NCBI GenBank assembly: GCA_002709385.1
Contig: PAQS01000016.1
Location: forward strand, 61,621 to 125,620
DNA length: 64,000 nucleotides
Origin: Waddliaceae bacterium
GTDB taxonomy: Bacteria > Chlamydiota > Chlamydiia > Chlamydiales > GCA-2709385
Direction: 5' to 3'
A program made the position numbers and the translations under genes. This document shows, in pieces, positions 26,901 to 36,492 of this stretch. Below the pieces are notes generated by a model. That model saw nothing but the letters and a program-made list of their open reading frames with translations, was not told the DNA's origin and ran no database searches. Each line of letters begins with the position of its first letter. Positions within the stretch are counted from its first letter, which is position 1.

Positions 26901-29900
26901 TTTTTTAGTAGCGCTAATGTTTCAACAATAGGTGATTTGGTTTTTGAAGATATCAATGGAAATGGGATACAAGAGATTGGTCCTGGATTAGAACCCGGAA
27001 TTGATGGCGTTACTGTAAATCTCTTGAACAACTCCGGAACTTTACTTGAGTCAACGATTACCTCAGGTGGTGGTCTTTATTCATTTGCAAATATTCTTCC
27101 AAGTTCTCTAGCGGGCAACTATCTAATAGAATTTATTGCTCCTTCAGGAATGGAATTCACTTTAAAAGATGAAGGTGCTGATGATTCTGTTGACAGCGAC
27201 CCTGATAGAGTAACTGGTCGCACTGACCCAATCACACTTGCCGCAAATACAATAAATAATACGATCGATGCGGGACTATATTTCCCAGCTTCTGTCAGTG
27301 GGGTTGCCTGGGATGATTTAGATACAGATGGTATTCGAGATCCTGGTGAACCTTTATTAGCAAATGTTGAATTTGAACTGCACCATCCTACTTTAGGTTT
27401 GGTGGCTACTCAGCTGACAAATGCACTAGGAGAGTACTCATTTACAGGATTGATTCCAGCACAATACCAATTACGAATTGTTCATCCAGGAGGGTACCAA
27501 CGGGCTTTTATTAATGAAGGTGGAGATGACACTGTTGATAGTGACTTTATTCGTCGACCTTACGTATTTTTTTCAGGATCATTTGCCTCTGCTTCTGGAG
27601 ATAATGATCAAGCCGATATCGGATATGTAGCAGATACAAACCCTCTTTTAGGTACTTTAGATGTACGTGTATGGCGTGATCTAGATGGTGATGGAATACA
27701 AGACGCTAACGAGCCAGGGATTGATGGTGTACGAATCGGTGTGACCGATGATAACCTTATTCTGGGCGATATTTATCAGTTATTTCAAGGAGTTACCGAT
27801 AGTAACGGGGATCTGAATTTCCCAACAATGCTAACTAGAGCTGGTCTAAATTTCGAACTCAGAACAGAAAATATTCCAGAAGGTCACACAATCACGCTCT
27901 ATCAACAAGGTGGAAACTCTTTATTAGATAGTGATGGTGTTTTTGAATCTGGTACTGTTGACCAATTTGGTAATGAAGATAAAGCTGCCATTATAGGATT
28001 TACAATTCCTGTAAGCGGAAATAGAGACGGAACAGACTTTGGTTTCTTTTTTGAAGATCCAACAGAGACTGGTTCTATTAACGGTTCTGTCTGGGATGAC
28101 ATTGATGGGGATGGGATTCGAGATGCTGGTGAAAATGGAATTTCTGGGGTTCAAGTCACTTTATTTGGAGACCCTGATGGAGCATCTTCAACTTTAGAGG
28201 CTCTTCGTATTGAAACTACAGATGCTCTCGGGAATTACTCTTTTTCTAATATCATTGGAACAGATACAGGACCATATGAAGCCTACTACGTTTCTTATGG
28301 AAATGGTACTCCACTCGTTCCAGATAGAGTTGTATCTCCAAAAGATGCGGGTGGAAATGATGCATTCGACAGTGATTTCTCTCAAACAAGTCCTTTTAAC
28401 ACAGACCCCATTATCCTTATTGCTAACTCTACCATTTCTAATATCGATTTGGGCTTAGTTGATGAAACGTCTTCTTCAATTTCTAATTTTGTTTGGCATG
28501 ATTTGAATGCAAATGGAATTCAAGATGGAGGTGGAGAAGTTGGAATTGATGGTGTCACCGTAAATCTCTTAAATAGTAGTGGCGGTCTTTTACAAACGAC
28601 AACAACTGCAGGAGGCGGTTTTTACTCATTCACTGATCTTGCTGCTGGTGACTATATTGTCGAATTCGAAGCTCTTACTGGATATGAATATTCTCCACAA
28701 GATATTGGAGGAAATGATGCAATTGATTCTGATGCCAATCCATTAAACGGAAGAACTGCTATCATCAATTTATCATTAGCCGAAAATAATGATACTGTAG
28801 ATGCAGGGTTTTATCAAGAAACTGATATTGGTAATCCGGTCTCATTCCCTCCTAATAACCAAGCTTTTATTTGGAATGATGCAAATGGAGATGGCATTCA
28901 AGATGTTGGCGAAGTGGGCATCGATGGTGTCACAATTAATCTTTTAGATAGCGGAGGAGCTTTTCTACAAAGTACAGTAACAGCCAATGGCGGATACTAC
29001 TTTTTCTCTGATCTTACTCCAGATGACTATATCCTTGAAATTATTACTCCTATTGGATTTCTAATTTCTCCTGTTGATCAAGGAGGAAATGACAATGTCG
29101 ATAGTGATTTCAACCCTGTCACAGGACGGACCGCTATCTTCAGCTTAATCTCAGGTTCTCCTATTACGAATATTGATGGAGGTCTAACTCCTCTTGGATC
29201 CATCAGCAATTTTGTATGGCATGATTTAAATGCTAATGGAATTCAAGATGGATCGGAACCTGGAATTGATGGCGCTACAGTCAATCTTTTAGACAGTGGA
29301 GGCTCTTTGATTACTAGCACGACTACAGCTGGAGGTGGATTCTATATCTTTTCCAACTTAGCTGCTGGTGACTATATTATTGAGTTCATTACACCTGCTG
29401 GTGGATTTTTACGTAGTCCACAAAATGTTGGTGCAAATGACAGTATTGACTCCGATGCAGATTTAATTACTGGTAGAAGCCCTACTATTAATCTTGGAAT
29501 TGGTGAGAATAATGATACTGTCGATGCAGGATTCTATTTAAATGCAGAAATAGGAGATGCTAACCCTGCGGCTCCAAATCAAGCTTTTGTTTGGAATGAT
29601 CTAAATGGTGATGGTATCCAGAATGTTGGAGAACCAGGAATTGATAATGTCACAGTTAACCTCCTAGACGATCTCGGTAATCTTCTTGCAAGCACAATTA
29701 CTGCTTCAGGAGGTTTTTTCAATTTTGGATCTATCACTCCTGGAGACTACCGCATAGAAGTTCTTCTCCCCTCTCCCCTATTTACTTATTCTCCACAAGA
29801 CCAAGGAGCAAGTGAAGAATTTGATAGCGATGTAGATGGAACTGGGCTAACAGCTATTTTTAGTATTGCATCTAACCAACAAATCACAAATATTGATGCG

Positions 29901-32900
29901 GGTTTAACTGCCTTGAGCAGTATTAGCAACTTTGTATGGGAAGACATAAATGGTAATGGGCTACAAGACCTTCTTGAACCTGGTATTGACGGAGTTACTG
30001 TAAACTTACTTGATGGATTAGGTGCTCTAATTACTACAACAACAACTTCTGGAGGAGGATTTTATGAATTTAACAGTCTTTTATCTGGAAACTACATCGT
30101 AGAATTCATAGCACCAGTTGGTTTTACCTTTACTCCTCAAGATCAAGGAGTGAATGATGCTATAGATTCTGATGCAGATACGACAACAGGACGTACAGCT
30201 CTTATAGTACTAGGTGTAGGTGAAAATAATGACACAATTGATGCTGGGTTTTATCAAGAAGCTCAAATTGGTGATCCAAACCCTTTAAATGCCGCACAAG
30301 CTTTCGTTTGGGATGATTTAAATGGTAATGGAATACAAGACTCTGGGGAAATTGGCATCGATGGCATCACTGTAAATCTACTTGATGATCTAGGAGCTGT
30401 TATATCTACCACTACTACTGCAAACGGTGGCTACTACTTCTTCACTGGAATCGCTCCTGGAGACTACGAAATTGAGGTCATCGCTCCTGTAGGAAATGTA
30501 TTCTCTCCACAAAATATTGGTGGAGATGATGATGTTGATAGTGATGTAAATTCTTCTGGACGTTCAGGATTATTCTCTGTTCTATCTGCTGATTTCATTA
30601 CAGATCTAGACGCCGGGATGTATACTGAATCTACTATCGGTGATCCAAATTCTGCAAACGCCGCACAAGCATTCGTTTGGGATGATCTAAACGGTAATGG
30701 AATACAAGACTCTGGGGAAATTGGCATCGATGGTATCACTGTAAATCTACTCGATGATCTAGGAGCTATTCTTTCTACAACTACTACCGCAAATGGTGGC
30801 TACTATTTCTTCACTGGAATCGCTCCTGGAGACTACGAAATTGAGGTCATTGCACCTGCTGGAAATTTATTCTCTCCACAAAACGCTGGATCTGATACTG
30901 AACTAGATAGCGATGTGAATGCTGCTGGACGCTCTGGCCTTTTTACTGTTCAATCTGGTGACTTTATCACTGATATCGATGCCGGGATGTATACCGAATC
31001 TACTATCGGTGATCCAAATCCTGCGAACCCCGCACAAGCTTTCGTTTGGGATGATCTAAATGGTGATGGAATACAAGATTCTGGGGAACTTGGCATTGAT
31101 GGTATCACCGTAAATCTACTCGATGATCTAGGTGCTGTTCTTTCTACAACTACTACCGCAAACGGCGGATACTACTTCTTTACTGGTCTTGCTCCTGGAG
31201 ACTACGAAATCGAAGTCATCGCTCCTGCTGGAAGCGTATTCTCTCCACAAAATGTTGGACTAGATGACGAAGTAGACAGTGATGTAAACGCTGCTGGACG
31301 CACTGGAATCTTCACTATTCAATCTGGTGATATTATTACAGATCTAGACGCCGGAATGTATGCAACTACTAGCATAGGCGATCCAAATCCTGCGAATCCC
31401 GCACAAGCTTTTGTTTGGGATGATCTAAATGGCGATGGTATACAAGACTTAGGTGAAGCTGGTATTGACGGCATCACTATAAATCTACTCGATGATCTAG
31501 GAGCTGTTCTTTCTACAACTACTACCGCAAACGGCGGATATTACTTCTTCACAAATCTTGCTCCTGGAGATTACGAAATTGAAGTCATTGCACCTGCTGG
31601 AAACGTATTCTCTCCACAAAATGTTGGATCTGATGCTGAACTAGACAGCGATGTAAATGCTGCTGGACGTACAGGAATATTCACTATTCAGTCTGGTGAC
31701 TTTATCACGAATATCGACGCCGGAATGTATACCGAATCTACCATCGGTGATCCAAATCCTGCAAACGCAGCACAGGCTTTCGTTTGGGATGATCTAAATG
31801 GCAATGGTATACAAGACTCTGGTGAAGCTGGTATTGATGGCATCACGATCAATCTACTCGATGATTTCGGGGCTATCATATCTACGACTACCACTGCAAA
31901 CGGTGGCTACTACTTCTTCACTGGAATCGCTCCTGGAGATTACGAAATTGAAGTCATCGCTCCTTCTGGAAATATATTCTCTCCACAAAACGTTGGACTA
32001 GATGACGAAGTCGATAGTGATGTAAATGCTGCCGGACGCACAGGACTATTCACTGTTCAATCTGGTGACTTTATCACTGATATCGATGGAGGTCTTATTA
32101 CCCTGAGCAGTATAGGCGATTTTGTTTGGGAAGACCTCAATGGAAATGGTATTCAAGATCCCGGTGAGCCTGGTTTAAACGGAGTTACCGTTAATCTTTT
32201 TGATGGTTCAGGCAACCTTCTAAACTCAACTCTTACTGTAAGTGGAGGTTTCTATCATTTTGATAATTTATTACCAGGATCTTATGAAATAGAGTTTATT
32301 CTTCCTTCGAGCCACATTTTTACCTTTAATGACCTTGGATCTGACGATGCTAGTGATAGTGATGCCGACCAAAGCACAGGTCGAAGTGGTATCTTTAACT
32401 TAGCTCTTGGAGAAAATAATAATACTATTGATGCCGGAATGATTGATCGCAATCTATTAAGTAGAGTTGGTGATCGAGTTTGGAGAGATCTCAATAGAAA
32501 TGGCATCCAAGATCCTGGTGAGCCTGGGATCTCTAATGTTGTCATCAACCTCTACGATGATGAATCTAATTTGATCGATACAACAACAAGTGATACTAAT
32601 GGATTCTATGAATTTACTGAACTACTCCCTGATACTTATACAGTAGAGTTTATTTCTCCTGATGGATCTAATTTCACCTTAAAAGATGTCGGTCTTGACG
32701 ATACTATTGATAGTGATGTTGGAGAATCTAATGGAATAAGCGATCCATTTGCTTTAGCTATACAAGAACTCAAGGATGATATTGATGCAGGGCTTTTACC
32801 TCTTAATCATCCACCTGAAGATATCCTTATGGATAATGATACAATTGCTGAAAACATAGCTAATGGAAGTAAGGTTGCTAATTTAGATGCTGTTGACCCA

Positions 32901-33311
32901 GATCCTGCTGATACTCATACCTACAGTTTTGTACTGCCTAATAATACAACAAGTAATATTGACTCAGAAGGACGTTTTATTATTATTCAAGATGAAATTT
33001 TTGTTAACGACAACACTCTTATAGATTTTGACCAACAATCTTCTCATCAAGTGTTGATCCGAGTTACTGATCCTCACGGTGCTACATTTGATAAACTATT
33101 TACGATAAATCTTATCAATGAAAGTGATGTTCCGTCTTATGCTTTTGATACAAAAGAAGTTGGATTATCACCTCTTGGATACGATGCTCATGGATCTATA
33201 CGCCACTTAAATATACCTGATTATCATCCTAATTTAGTTACAAATTTTGTCGAAGATGTCATGCAGCAAGTGAAAGACTTTTTGAGTTTATTTAAGTGGA
33301 ACATCGATTAA
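24000..33311 (+). CDS. giant SdrD-B-repeat surface protein with LEPR-XLL and DUF4347-like domains
   Basis: The protein has 3103 aa from the ATG at 24000 (AATAGG upstream). Residues 5-15 (FIPLEERIVLDAA) form an LEPR-XLL-type motif. Residues about 50-190 fit DUF4347 (VIYYDSTQSLSNIFQ, IGFINYGASDSFYL, DAQLLLLDTDIAS). Then come 22 SdrD-B-like Cna-B/prealbumin-fold repeats, each opening like VWNDANGNGIQDGGE (a calcium-binding DxNGDGxxD-type loop) and ending DSDxxxxTGRT. A cadherin-like unit (NHPPEDILMDNDTIAENIANG) and a short tail without a sorting signal end the protein. Such proteins are secreted calcium-stiffened adhesins. The export route is not shown here. Confidence 0.9.
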   Translation: MRFQFIPLEERIVLDAAAAIDIAGAADTDNNESDSSFDESSEFTDSAGVSSSEPEILLVASNHPELNSILSEVSDDVLVIYYDSTQSLSNIFQSIESDLGSTQASRIGFINYGASDSFYLTDSEELSFEALTFNNEMQDFWTNLGSLLSSDAQLLLLDTDIASSSNGIDTMNLLASYTNSDVDSSQDSNFSSSQSSEILSSNGEEVGAFAGETISNFVWNDANGNGIQDGGEAGIDGVTVRLYDSTATSLLQTTATAGGGFYSFFVTQGTYVVEFVAPSGFVHTFQNVGGNDNTDSDANRITGFTDQIVVGLNQVRTDVDAGFYSNTNLSSIGDRVFEDSAANGIYNGISTDVGIGGVTINLYSASGNLLDSAISSNAGSLSIRGTYSFTNLLASSIAGNYQLEFVTPSGGYFITPQNVGGDDSLDSDINTSTGRTDFINLAANTVDNTWDAGFYRLGTISGYIWNDADIDGIQDGSENGIAGVTVTITNNDDLSTTTTTTDSSGNYLFSNVQPNTGGYGLSVSLASNQQFTFFQQGGDPNLWSGLTRQPTHISESGIGFNFGSGSSPVVNAGLVFDNNPLLSTITSRIWRDLDGDGIQDPLDPDMDYTLLNYTDDNYFFYPGSLQTLAPNGEVLINNLLVTLPGLTHEIRNEFAGTKGSVSFGTARANGHSLTLFQQGSDPLLDSDAILESSDTALISINGLASGTDFDGYDFGYFFSDPTESGQINGRVFDDVDGDGIQDAGEGGISGVEILLLGRQDITNTIDLLRIETSDGSGNYSFTNIIGTDNGPYSQYYLSYGEGTPEVAGRAVSPKDATTDNLDSDFSITYPYRTDGFTLTSNTTINSIDLGLTTEIPVTISDRVWNDANGNGIQDGGEAGISGVTVNLRDFTGATILQSTTTNASGLYSFTDSPGAYVIEFVTPTGFVGTFQDVGASDTVDSDADRVTGFTDVFTLSNGQVRTDIDAGFFSSANVSTIGDLVFEDINGNGIQEIGPGLEPGIDGVTVNLLNNSGTLLESTITSGGGLYSFANILPSSLAGNYLIEFIAPSGMEFTLKDEGADDSVDSDPDRVTGRTDPITLAANTINNTIDAGLYFPASVSGVAWDDLDTDGIRDPGEPLLANVEFELHHPTLGLVATQLTNALGEYSFTGLIPAQYQLRIVHPGGYQRAFINEGGDDTVDSDFIRRPYVFFSGSFASASGDNDQADIGYVADTNPLLGTLDVRVWRDLDGDGIQDANEPGIDGVRIGVTDDNLILGDIYQLFQGVTDSNGDLNFPTMLTRAGLNFELRTENIPEGHTITLYQQGGNSLLDSDGVFESGTVDQFGNEDKAAIIGFTIPVSGNRDGTDFGFFFEDPTETGSINGSVWDDIDGDGIRDAGENGISGVQVTLFGDPDGASSTLEALRIETTDALGNYSFSNIIGTDTGPYEAYYVSYGNGTPLVPDRVVSPKDAGGNDAFDSDFSQTSPFNTDPIILIANSTISNIDLGLVDETSSSISNFVWHDLNANGIQDGGGEVGIDGVTVNLLNSSGGLLQTTTTAGGGFYSFTDLAAGDYIVEFEALTGYEYSPQDIGGNDAIDSDANPLNGRTAIINLSLAENNDTVDAGFYQETDIGNPVSFPPNNQAFIWNDANGDGIQDVGEVGIDGVTINLLDSGGAFLQSTVTANGGYYFFSDLTPDDYILEIITPIGFLISPVDQGGNDNVDSDFNPVTGRTAIFSLISGSPITNIDGGLTPLGSISNFVWHDLNANGIQDGSEPGIDGATVNLLDSGGSLITSTTTAGGGFYIFSNLAAGDYIIEFITPAGGFLRSPQNVGANDSIDSDADLITGRSPTINLGIGENNDTVDAGFYLNAEIGDANPAAPNQAFVWNDLNGDGIQNVGEPGIDNVTVNLLDDLGNLLASTITASGGFFNFGSITPGDYRIEVLLPSPLFTYSPQDQGASEEFDSDVDGTGLTAIFSIASNQQITNIDAGLTALSSISNFVWEDINGNGLQDLLEPGIDGVTVNLLDGLGALITTTTTSGGGFYEFNSLLSGNYIVEFIAPVGFTFTPQDQGVNDAIDSDADTTTGRTALIVLGVGENNDTIDAGFYQEAQIGDPNPLNAAQAFVWDDLNGNGIQDSGEIGIDGITVNLLDDLGAVISTTTTANGGYYFFTGIAPGDYEIEVIAPVGNVFSPQNIGGDDDVDSDVNSSGRSGLFSVLSADFITDLDAGMYTESTIGDPNSANAAQAFVWDDLNGNGIQDSGEIGIDGITVNLLDDLGAILSTTTTANGGYYFFTGIAPGDYEIEVIAPAGNLFSPQNAGSDTELDSDVNAAGRSGLFTVQSGDFITDIDAGMYTESTIGDPNPANPAQAFVWDDLNGDGIQDSGELGIDGITVNLLDDLGAVLSTTTTANGGYYFFTGLAPGDYEIEVIAPAGSVFSPQNVGLDDEVDSDVNAAGRTGIFTIQSGDIITDLDAGMYATTSIGDPNPANPAQAFVWDDLNGDGIQDLGEAGIDGITINLLDDLGAVLSTTTTANGGYYFFTNLAPGDYEIEVIAPAGNVFSPQNVGSDAELDSDVNAAGRTGIFTIQSGDFITNIDAGMYTESTIGDPNPANAAQAFVWDDLNGNGIQDSGEAGIDGITINLLDDFGAIISTTTTANGGYYFFTGIAPGDYEIEVIAPSGNIFSPQNVGLDDEVDSDVNAAGRTGLFTVQSGDFITDIDGGLITLSSIGDFVWEDLNGNGIQDPGEPGLNGVTVNLFDGSGNLLNSTLTVSGGFYHFDNLLPGSYEIEFILPSSHIFTFNDLGSDDASDSDADQSTGRSGIFNLALGENNNTIDAGMIDRNLLSRVGDRVWRDLNRNGIQDPGEPGISNVVINLYDDESNLIDTTTSDTNGFYEFTELLPDTYTVEFISPDGSNFTLKDVGLDDTIDSDVGESNGISDPFALAIQELKDDIDAGLLPLNHPPEDILMDNDTIAENIANGSKVANLDAVDPDPADTHTYSFVLPNNTTSNIDSEGRFIIIQDEIFVNDNTLIDFDQQSSHQVLIRVTDPHGATFDKLFTINLINESDVPSYAFDTKEVGLSPLGYDAHGSIRHLNIPDYHPNLVTNFVEDVMQQVKDFLSLFKWNID
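30267..32111 (+). repeat. five 369-bp tandem units inside the surface protein gene
   Basis: Units start at 30267, 30636, 31005, 31374 and 31743, each exactly 369 bases (123 codons), and are close to identical, for example the run GCACAAGCTTTCGTTTGGGA at the same offset. The other 17 repeats are diverged. This is recent amplification of one repeat and a likely site of length variation and of assembly collapse. Confidence 0.92.
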
Positions 33312-33334
33312 CAACAAAGATCTAATTATTAAAA

Positions 33335-33373
33335 AGTAAGGCTTTACTATACATGGTATAGTAAAGCCTTACT
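33335..33373. terminator. strong bidirectional terminator
   Basis: AGTAAGGCTTTACTATAC and its perfect complement (18 bp) close on the loop ATG. On the minus strand the stem is followed by TTTTAATAATT, on the plus strand by GTTATTTAT. It ends both the surface protein gene and the minus-strand response regulator gene. Confidence 0.9.
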
Positions 33374-33378
33374 GTTAT

Positions 33379-33885
33379 TTATACCGCATTTAAAATTTCT
33401 TCAGGTGTCCATGGTTTCGCTATAAAGCCTACACAACCTACTTCTTCTGCTAAATCTCGCATTCTTTCCGAGGAATGTGCCGAAACAGCTATAATTGGTA
33501 CATTTTCCATTGTCGATACATGCTTAAGCATATGCGCTAATTCAAGTCCATTGGTCCCTGGTAAACCTATATCCATAAAGACGGCAAGAGGTGTATGTTT
33601 TTGGCAATACACCATAGCTTCAGTAGCATTTCTGACAACTGATGACTTTAAACCATTAAACGTAAGCAAGGATTGTAAGAGTTCACTATTGTTTTCATCA
33701 TCTTCTACAATAAGAAACTCTTTTACTGCATTTTCCTTTTTTTCTCCACGAGCGCTCAATCTTTCTGATAGTTTCATCAACCATTTGCTAGAGACTGAAT
33801 TAACAGGCAAAAACTCAATGCTTCTGGATTTCTCCTGAGCACTCAAAGATACACTGGATTCTGGGGTAAATATCGCATCATTCAT
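33379..33885 (-). CDS. single-domain response regulator with N-terminal extension
   Basis: This 168-aa protein has about 50 polar residues followed by a receiver domain (about 53-168). The acidic pocket is FLIVEDDENNSELL, the phospho-acceptor is in AVFMDIGLPGTNGLEL, the switch Ser is in IIAVSAHSS and the Lys is in GFIAKPW. There is no output domain. It is a CheY/DivK-like relay protein. It is divergent from the phosphorelay operon at 34200, with 314 bases between, and is a likely partner of those kinases. Confidence 0.92.
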   Translation of the reverse strand: MNDAIFTPESSVSLSAQEKSRSIEFLPVNSVSSKWLMKLSERLSARGEKKENAVKEFLIVEDDENNSELLQSLLTFNGLKSSVVRNATEAMVYCQKHTPLAVFMDIGLPGTNGLELAHMLKHVSTMENVPIIAVSAHSSERMRDLAEEVGCVGFIAKPWTPEEILNAV

Positions 33886-34199
33886 AAGATTTCTCCCACA
33901 TCTATAATTTCATACTTGCGCCCTGTTCCGCACATTCAATGCCAAAAACCATACTATTTATTAGTAATCACTTAGAAAATGCATTCTGAAAATATTTCAC
34001 TTTTAATGTGGAAAATTACCTCGTATCTATAATTCAACAGAAACAGCTCTACTTTATAAACAATAGCTGGTGACAAAAATTCTTATTAAGAGTTATTTAT
34101 TTTTCAAATGCTTCTAACAAGTAAGTTATAAAAAACATAGATAAACCCCTTTAATTAACAAGAACTTCCTTTTTCTGGCATACCATTGAGGAAAAACTA
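33886..34199. other. 314-base divergent regulatory gap
   Basis: This region lies between the response regulator and the kinase operon. It is AT-rich, with no gene remnant or strong hairpin. It should hold two divergent promoters, but I cannot place -10 and -35 boxes with confidence. Confidence 0.45.
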
Positions 34200-35351
34200 A
34201 TGGATCCAACACAGCAAATATCCAATCATAAAAAATCCTTGTTTAATACTTCTAATAGCCTTAGCACACAATATCTAGAGCACCTTCCTTGTGGAGTCCT
34301 CTTAGTAGAAGCTGATGGAAATATTTCTTACAGTAATCCAAAAGCTACAGAAATTTTAGGATACGACAAAGAAGAGTTAGAGAATTTTTCTGTTGATCAG
34401 CTCGTTCCTAACCATATACGTTCTAAACACCAGTACTTACGTCAATCATACCTAAAGTCTCCTTCTGCTCGCCCTATGGGTCAAGGCATGTCATTATTTG
34501 CTAAGCGAAAAGACCAGAGCTTAGTCCCTGTAGAAATTGGTCTTGCATCTTTTCAAAAAGGAGAAAGCTCGATAACGATCTGCTGTATCAATGATATTTC
34601 TGAACGTAAAGACCTTGAAAATAAGCTACAAAGCTATATGGATGAACTTGAGCGGAGCAATAAAGAATTAGATGATTTTGCTTATACGGTATCTCATGAC
34701 TTAAAAGAACCTTTAAGAGGTATTTTAACATTAACGGAATTCCTTCGTGAAGATTACGCCGAAATATTGAACGAAAACGGTCTATCTTACCTGGATCGCA
34801 TCGATATGCAAGGTGCGCAAATGGGAGCTCTTATTGATACTGTATTGAATTATAGTCGGCTTGGACGTTTACAACTCAATCTTGAAGATGTGGAGTTGAC
34901 AGATGTAATCGAGCATATTGAAGCCCAAATAGATATAAAAAATAAAGATACTCATACAGGGAATATTGAATTTAATTTATCCCCTAAATTGCCCACTATT
35001 ATTGGTGATCGCGTTCTAATATATGAACTTTTCTCAAACTTGGTTAATAATGCAGTCAAACACAATAATTCTCTAAAAAAGACTGTAAGTATTTATTATG
35101 ATTTTGATCAAAGTGCATACGTAATAGAAGATAACGGTATCGGTATTCCTAAAAATTTACGCGAACAAGTATTTCAGCTTTTTTTCCGCATTGCTCCGAA
35201 AAAGAATAAATGTAATGGTTCTGGTAGTGGTATAGGAATGGCGATTGTCCAGAAAATCGTGGATAAGCATAAGGGCAAAATTTGGATTGACTCTGAGCTT
35301 GAGCAAGGCACAAAGATCTATCTTCAGCTAGTAACACAAAAAAGCGTATAA
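34200..35351 (+). CDS. PAS-domain sensor histidine kinase (phytochrome-kinase type)
   Basis: The product is 383 aa with GAGG 9 bases before the ATG. Residues about 20-140 form a PAS fold (GVLLVEADGNISYSNPKATE, ending INDISERKDLE). The dimerisation/phosphoacceptor segment is DDFAYTVSHDLKEPLRGI, with His about residue 164, of the class found in phytochrome-like kinases. The ATPase domain has SNLVNNAVKHN, the G1 box VIEDNGIGIP and GSGSGIGMAIVQKI. There is no membrane segment, so it is a cytosolic sensor. It is first of four tightly packed signalling genes. The next starts 4 bases after its stop. Confidence 0.95.
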   Translation: MDPTQQISNHKKSLFNTSNSLSTQYLEHLPCGVLLVEADGNISYSNPKATEILGYDKEELENFSVDQLVPNHIRSKHQYLRQSYLKSPSARPMGQGMSLFAKRKDQSLVPVEIGLASFQKGESSITICCINDISERKDLENKLQSYMDELERSNKELDDFAYTVSHDLKEPLRGILTLTEFLREDYAEILNENGLSYLDRIDMQGAQMGALIDTVLNYSRLGRLQLNLEDVELTDVIEHIEAQIDIKNKDTHTGNIEFNLSPKLPTIIGDRVLIYELFSNLVNNAVKHNNSLKKTVSIYYDFDQSAYVIEDNGIGIPKNLREQVFQLFFRIAPKKNKCNGSGSGIGMAIVQKIVDKHKGKIWIDSELEQGTKIYLQLVTQKSV

Positions 35352-35355
35352 ACCT

Positions 35356-36492
35356 ATGTCTGAAATAAGTAATATATTTTTCCGTGCTTTTGATTCATCA
35401 GGTTTTCCTGCTCGTTGGTACTGTGGTACATGGTCATCAGCTTTAGGCTGGTTACATATTATTGCGGATAGCCTTATTTTCATTGCATATATGGCGATAC
35501 CCTTTATTTTACTTTATTTTATATGGCGCCGACCTAGCATTCCTTTTAACAAAATCATCATTCTTTTTGCTGCATTCATTATTTGCTGTGGTACAGGCCA
35601 TTTATTAGAAGCTGTTATCTTCTGGAATCCTATCTATCGATTTGCTGGAATCTGGAAATTTATTACAGCAATGGTTTCATTAGCGACAGTTGTAGCTTTA
35701 ATTCCGATTATCCCAAGAGCCCTCACTGTTCCAGAAATCTTTGCCTCTAATAGCAACTTAAAAGCTGCACTCAAATCTATTAACAATTTGCGCGAAGAAC
35801 AAGAGAACATAGCCTGTAATATTGCTCATTTTTTAAAAGAGCCTGTAAGAGCTTTAAACTACCGCCTTTCTACTATTTTATCAGAAAAAACTGAGCAGAT
35901 TCCTCAATCAATAAACAAAGATCTTGTTCAACTACGCAATCAAGGTGAAAAGCTTCATAAAATGATTGAGCAAATTGTTGTTCACACAAACATTATATCA
36001 ATGAATATTGAGCTACAGGCAACAAATATTACATCGCTTATCAAAGAAACCATTCAATCAATGACTCCTAAAAGTTGGGAGTATGAGCTAACTGTGTGTG
36101 ATACTGCACCTGAAACAATACTTGCTGATTCTAGATTGTTGACTATTGCAATTGAACACATTGTGAATTGGATGATGTTAAGCTCTCAATCTTTAGAGTT
36201 TCAGTTAGAAAGTATCTTGTTAGATCTTGGAAAAGAAGAACTCTCACAACGAGAAATTAAAGTTGTTTTCAATTTTGCTAAAGTATCTAAACTACTCAAT
36301 CAATTTCCAAATGTAGATCAAGTATTTTCATCAAAAGATACAGAACAGTCTCTCTCCATTGCAAATAGGATTTTCCATAGGCTTGGAGGAGGTGTTCGTT
36401 TTGCTCACGAGCCAAATAAGAATCGAGTTCAGCTCGTAGCTTTATTTAAGGATTGCACCTTAAACACGGTAACCAATGAGACTTTAGTATGA
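35356..36492 (+). CDS. ethylene-receptor-like membrane sensor with degenerate kinase
   Basis: This 378-aa protein has a three-helix membrane domain (about 28-120) resembling the ethylene-binding domain of plant ETR1. Residues Asp38, Tyr45, Ile48, Pro49, Ile75, Cys78 and His82 sit at a constant offset of 13 from ETR1 Asp25, Tyr32, Ile35, Pro36, Ile62, Cys65 and His69 (local motifs ADSLIFIAYMAIP and CCGTGH). Cys and His are the copper ligands in ETR1. Then comes a HisKA-like helix (NIAHFLKEPVRAL, His about 158). The ATPase region lacks the DxGxG box, so it probably does not phosphorylate on its own. It overlaps the next gene by 4 bases. Confidence 0.85.
   Translation: MSEISNIFFRAFDSSGFPARWYCGTWSSALGWLHIIADSLIFIAYMAIPFILLYFIWRRPSIPFNKIIILFAAFIICCGTGHLLEAVIFWNPIYRFAGIWKFITAMVSLATVVALIPIIPRALTVPEIFASNSNLKAALKSINNLREEQENIACNIAHFLKEPVRALNYRLSTILSEKTEQIPQSINKDLVQLRNQGEKLHKMIEQIVVHTNIISMNIELQATNITSLIKETIQSMTPKSWEYELTVCDTAPETILADSRLLTIAIEHIVNWMMLSSQSLEFQLESILLDLGKEELSQREIKVVFNFAKVSKLLNQFPNVDQVFSSKDTEQSLSIANRIFHRLGGGVRFAHEPNKNRVQLVALFKDCTLNTVTNETLV

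Noticed and set aside
25859..32548. Antisense open frames inside the surface protein gene
   Set aside because: They arise from the repeated codon pattern on the opposite strand, recur in every repeat and have no ribosome sites.
24640..32800. CRISPR-like or noncoding repeat array
   Set aside because: The repeats keep one open reading frame across more than 9 kb and encode Cna-B-like domains. Spacing and length do not fit CRISPR.
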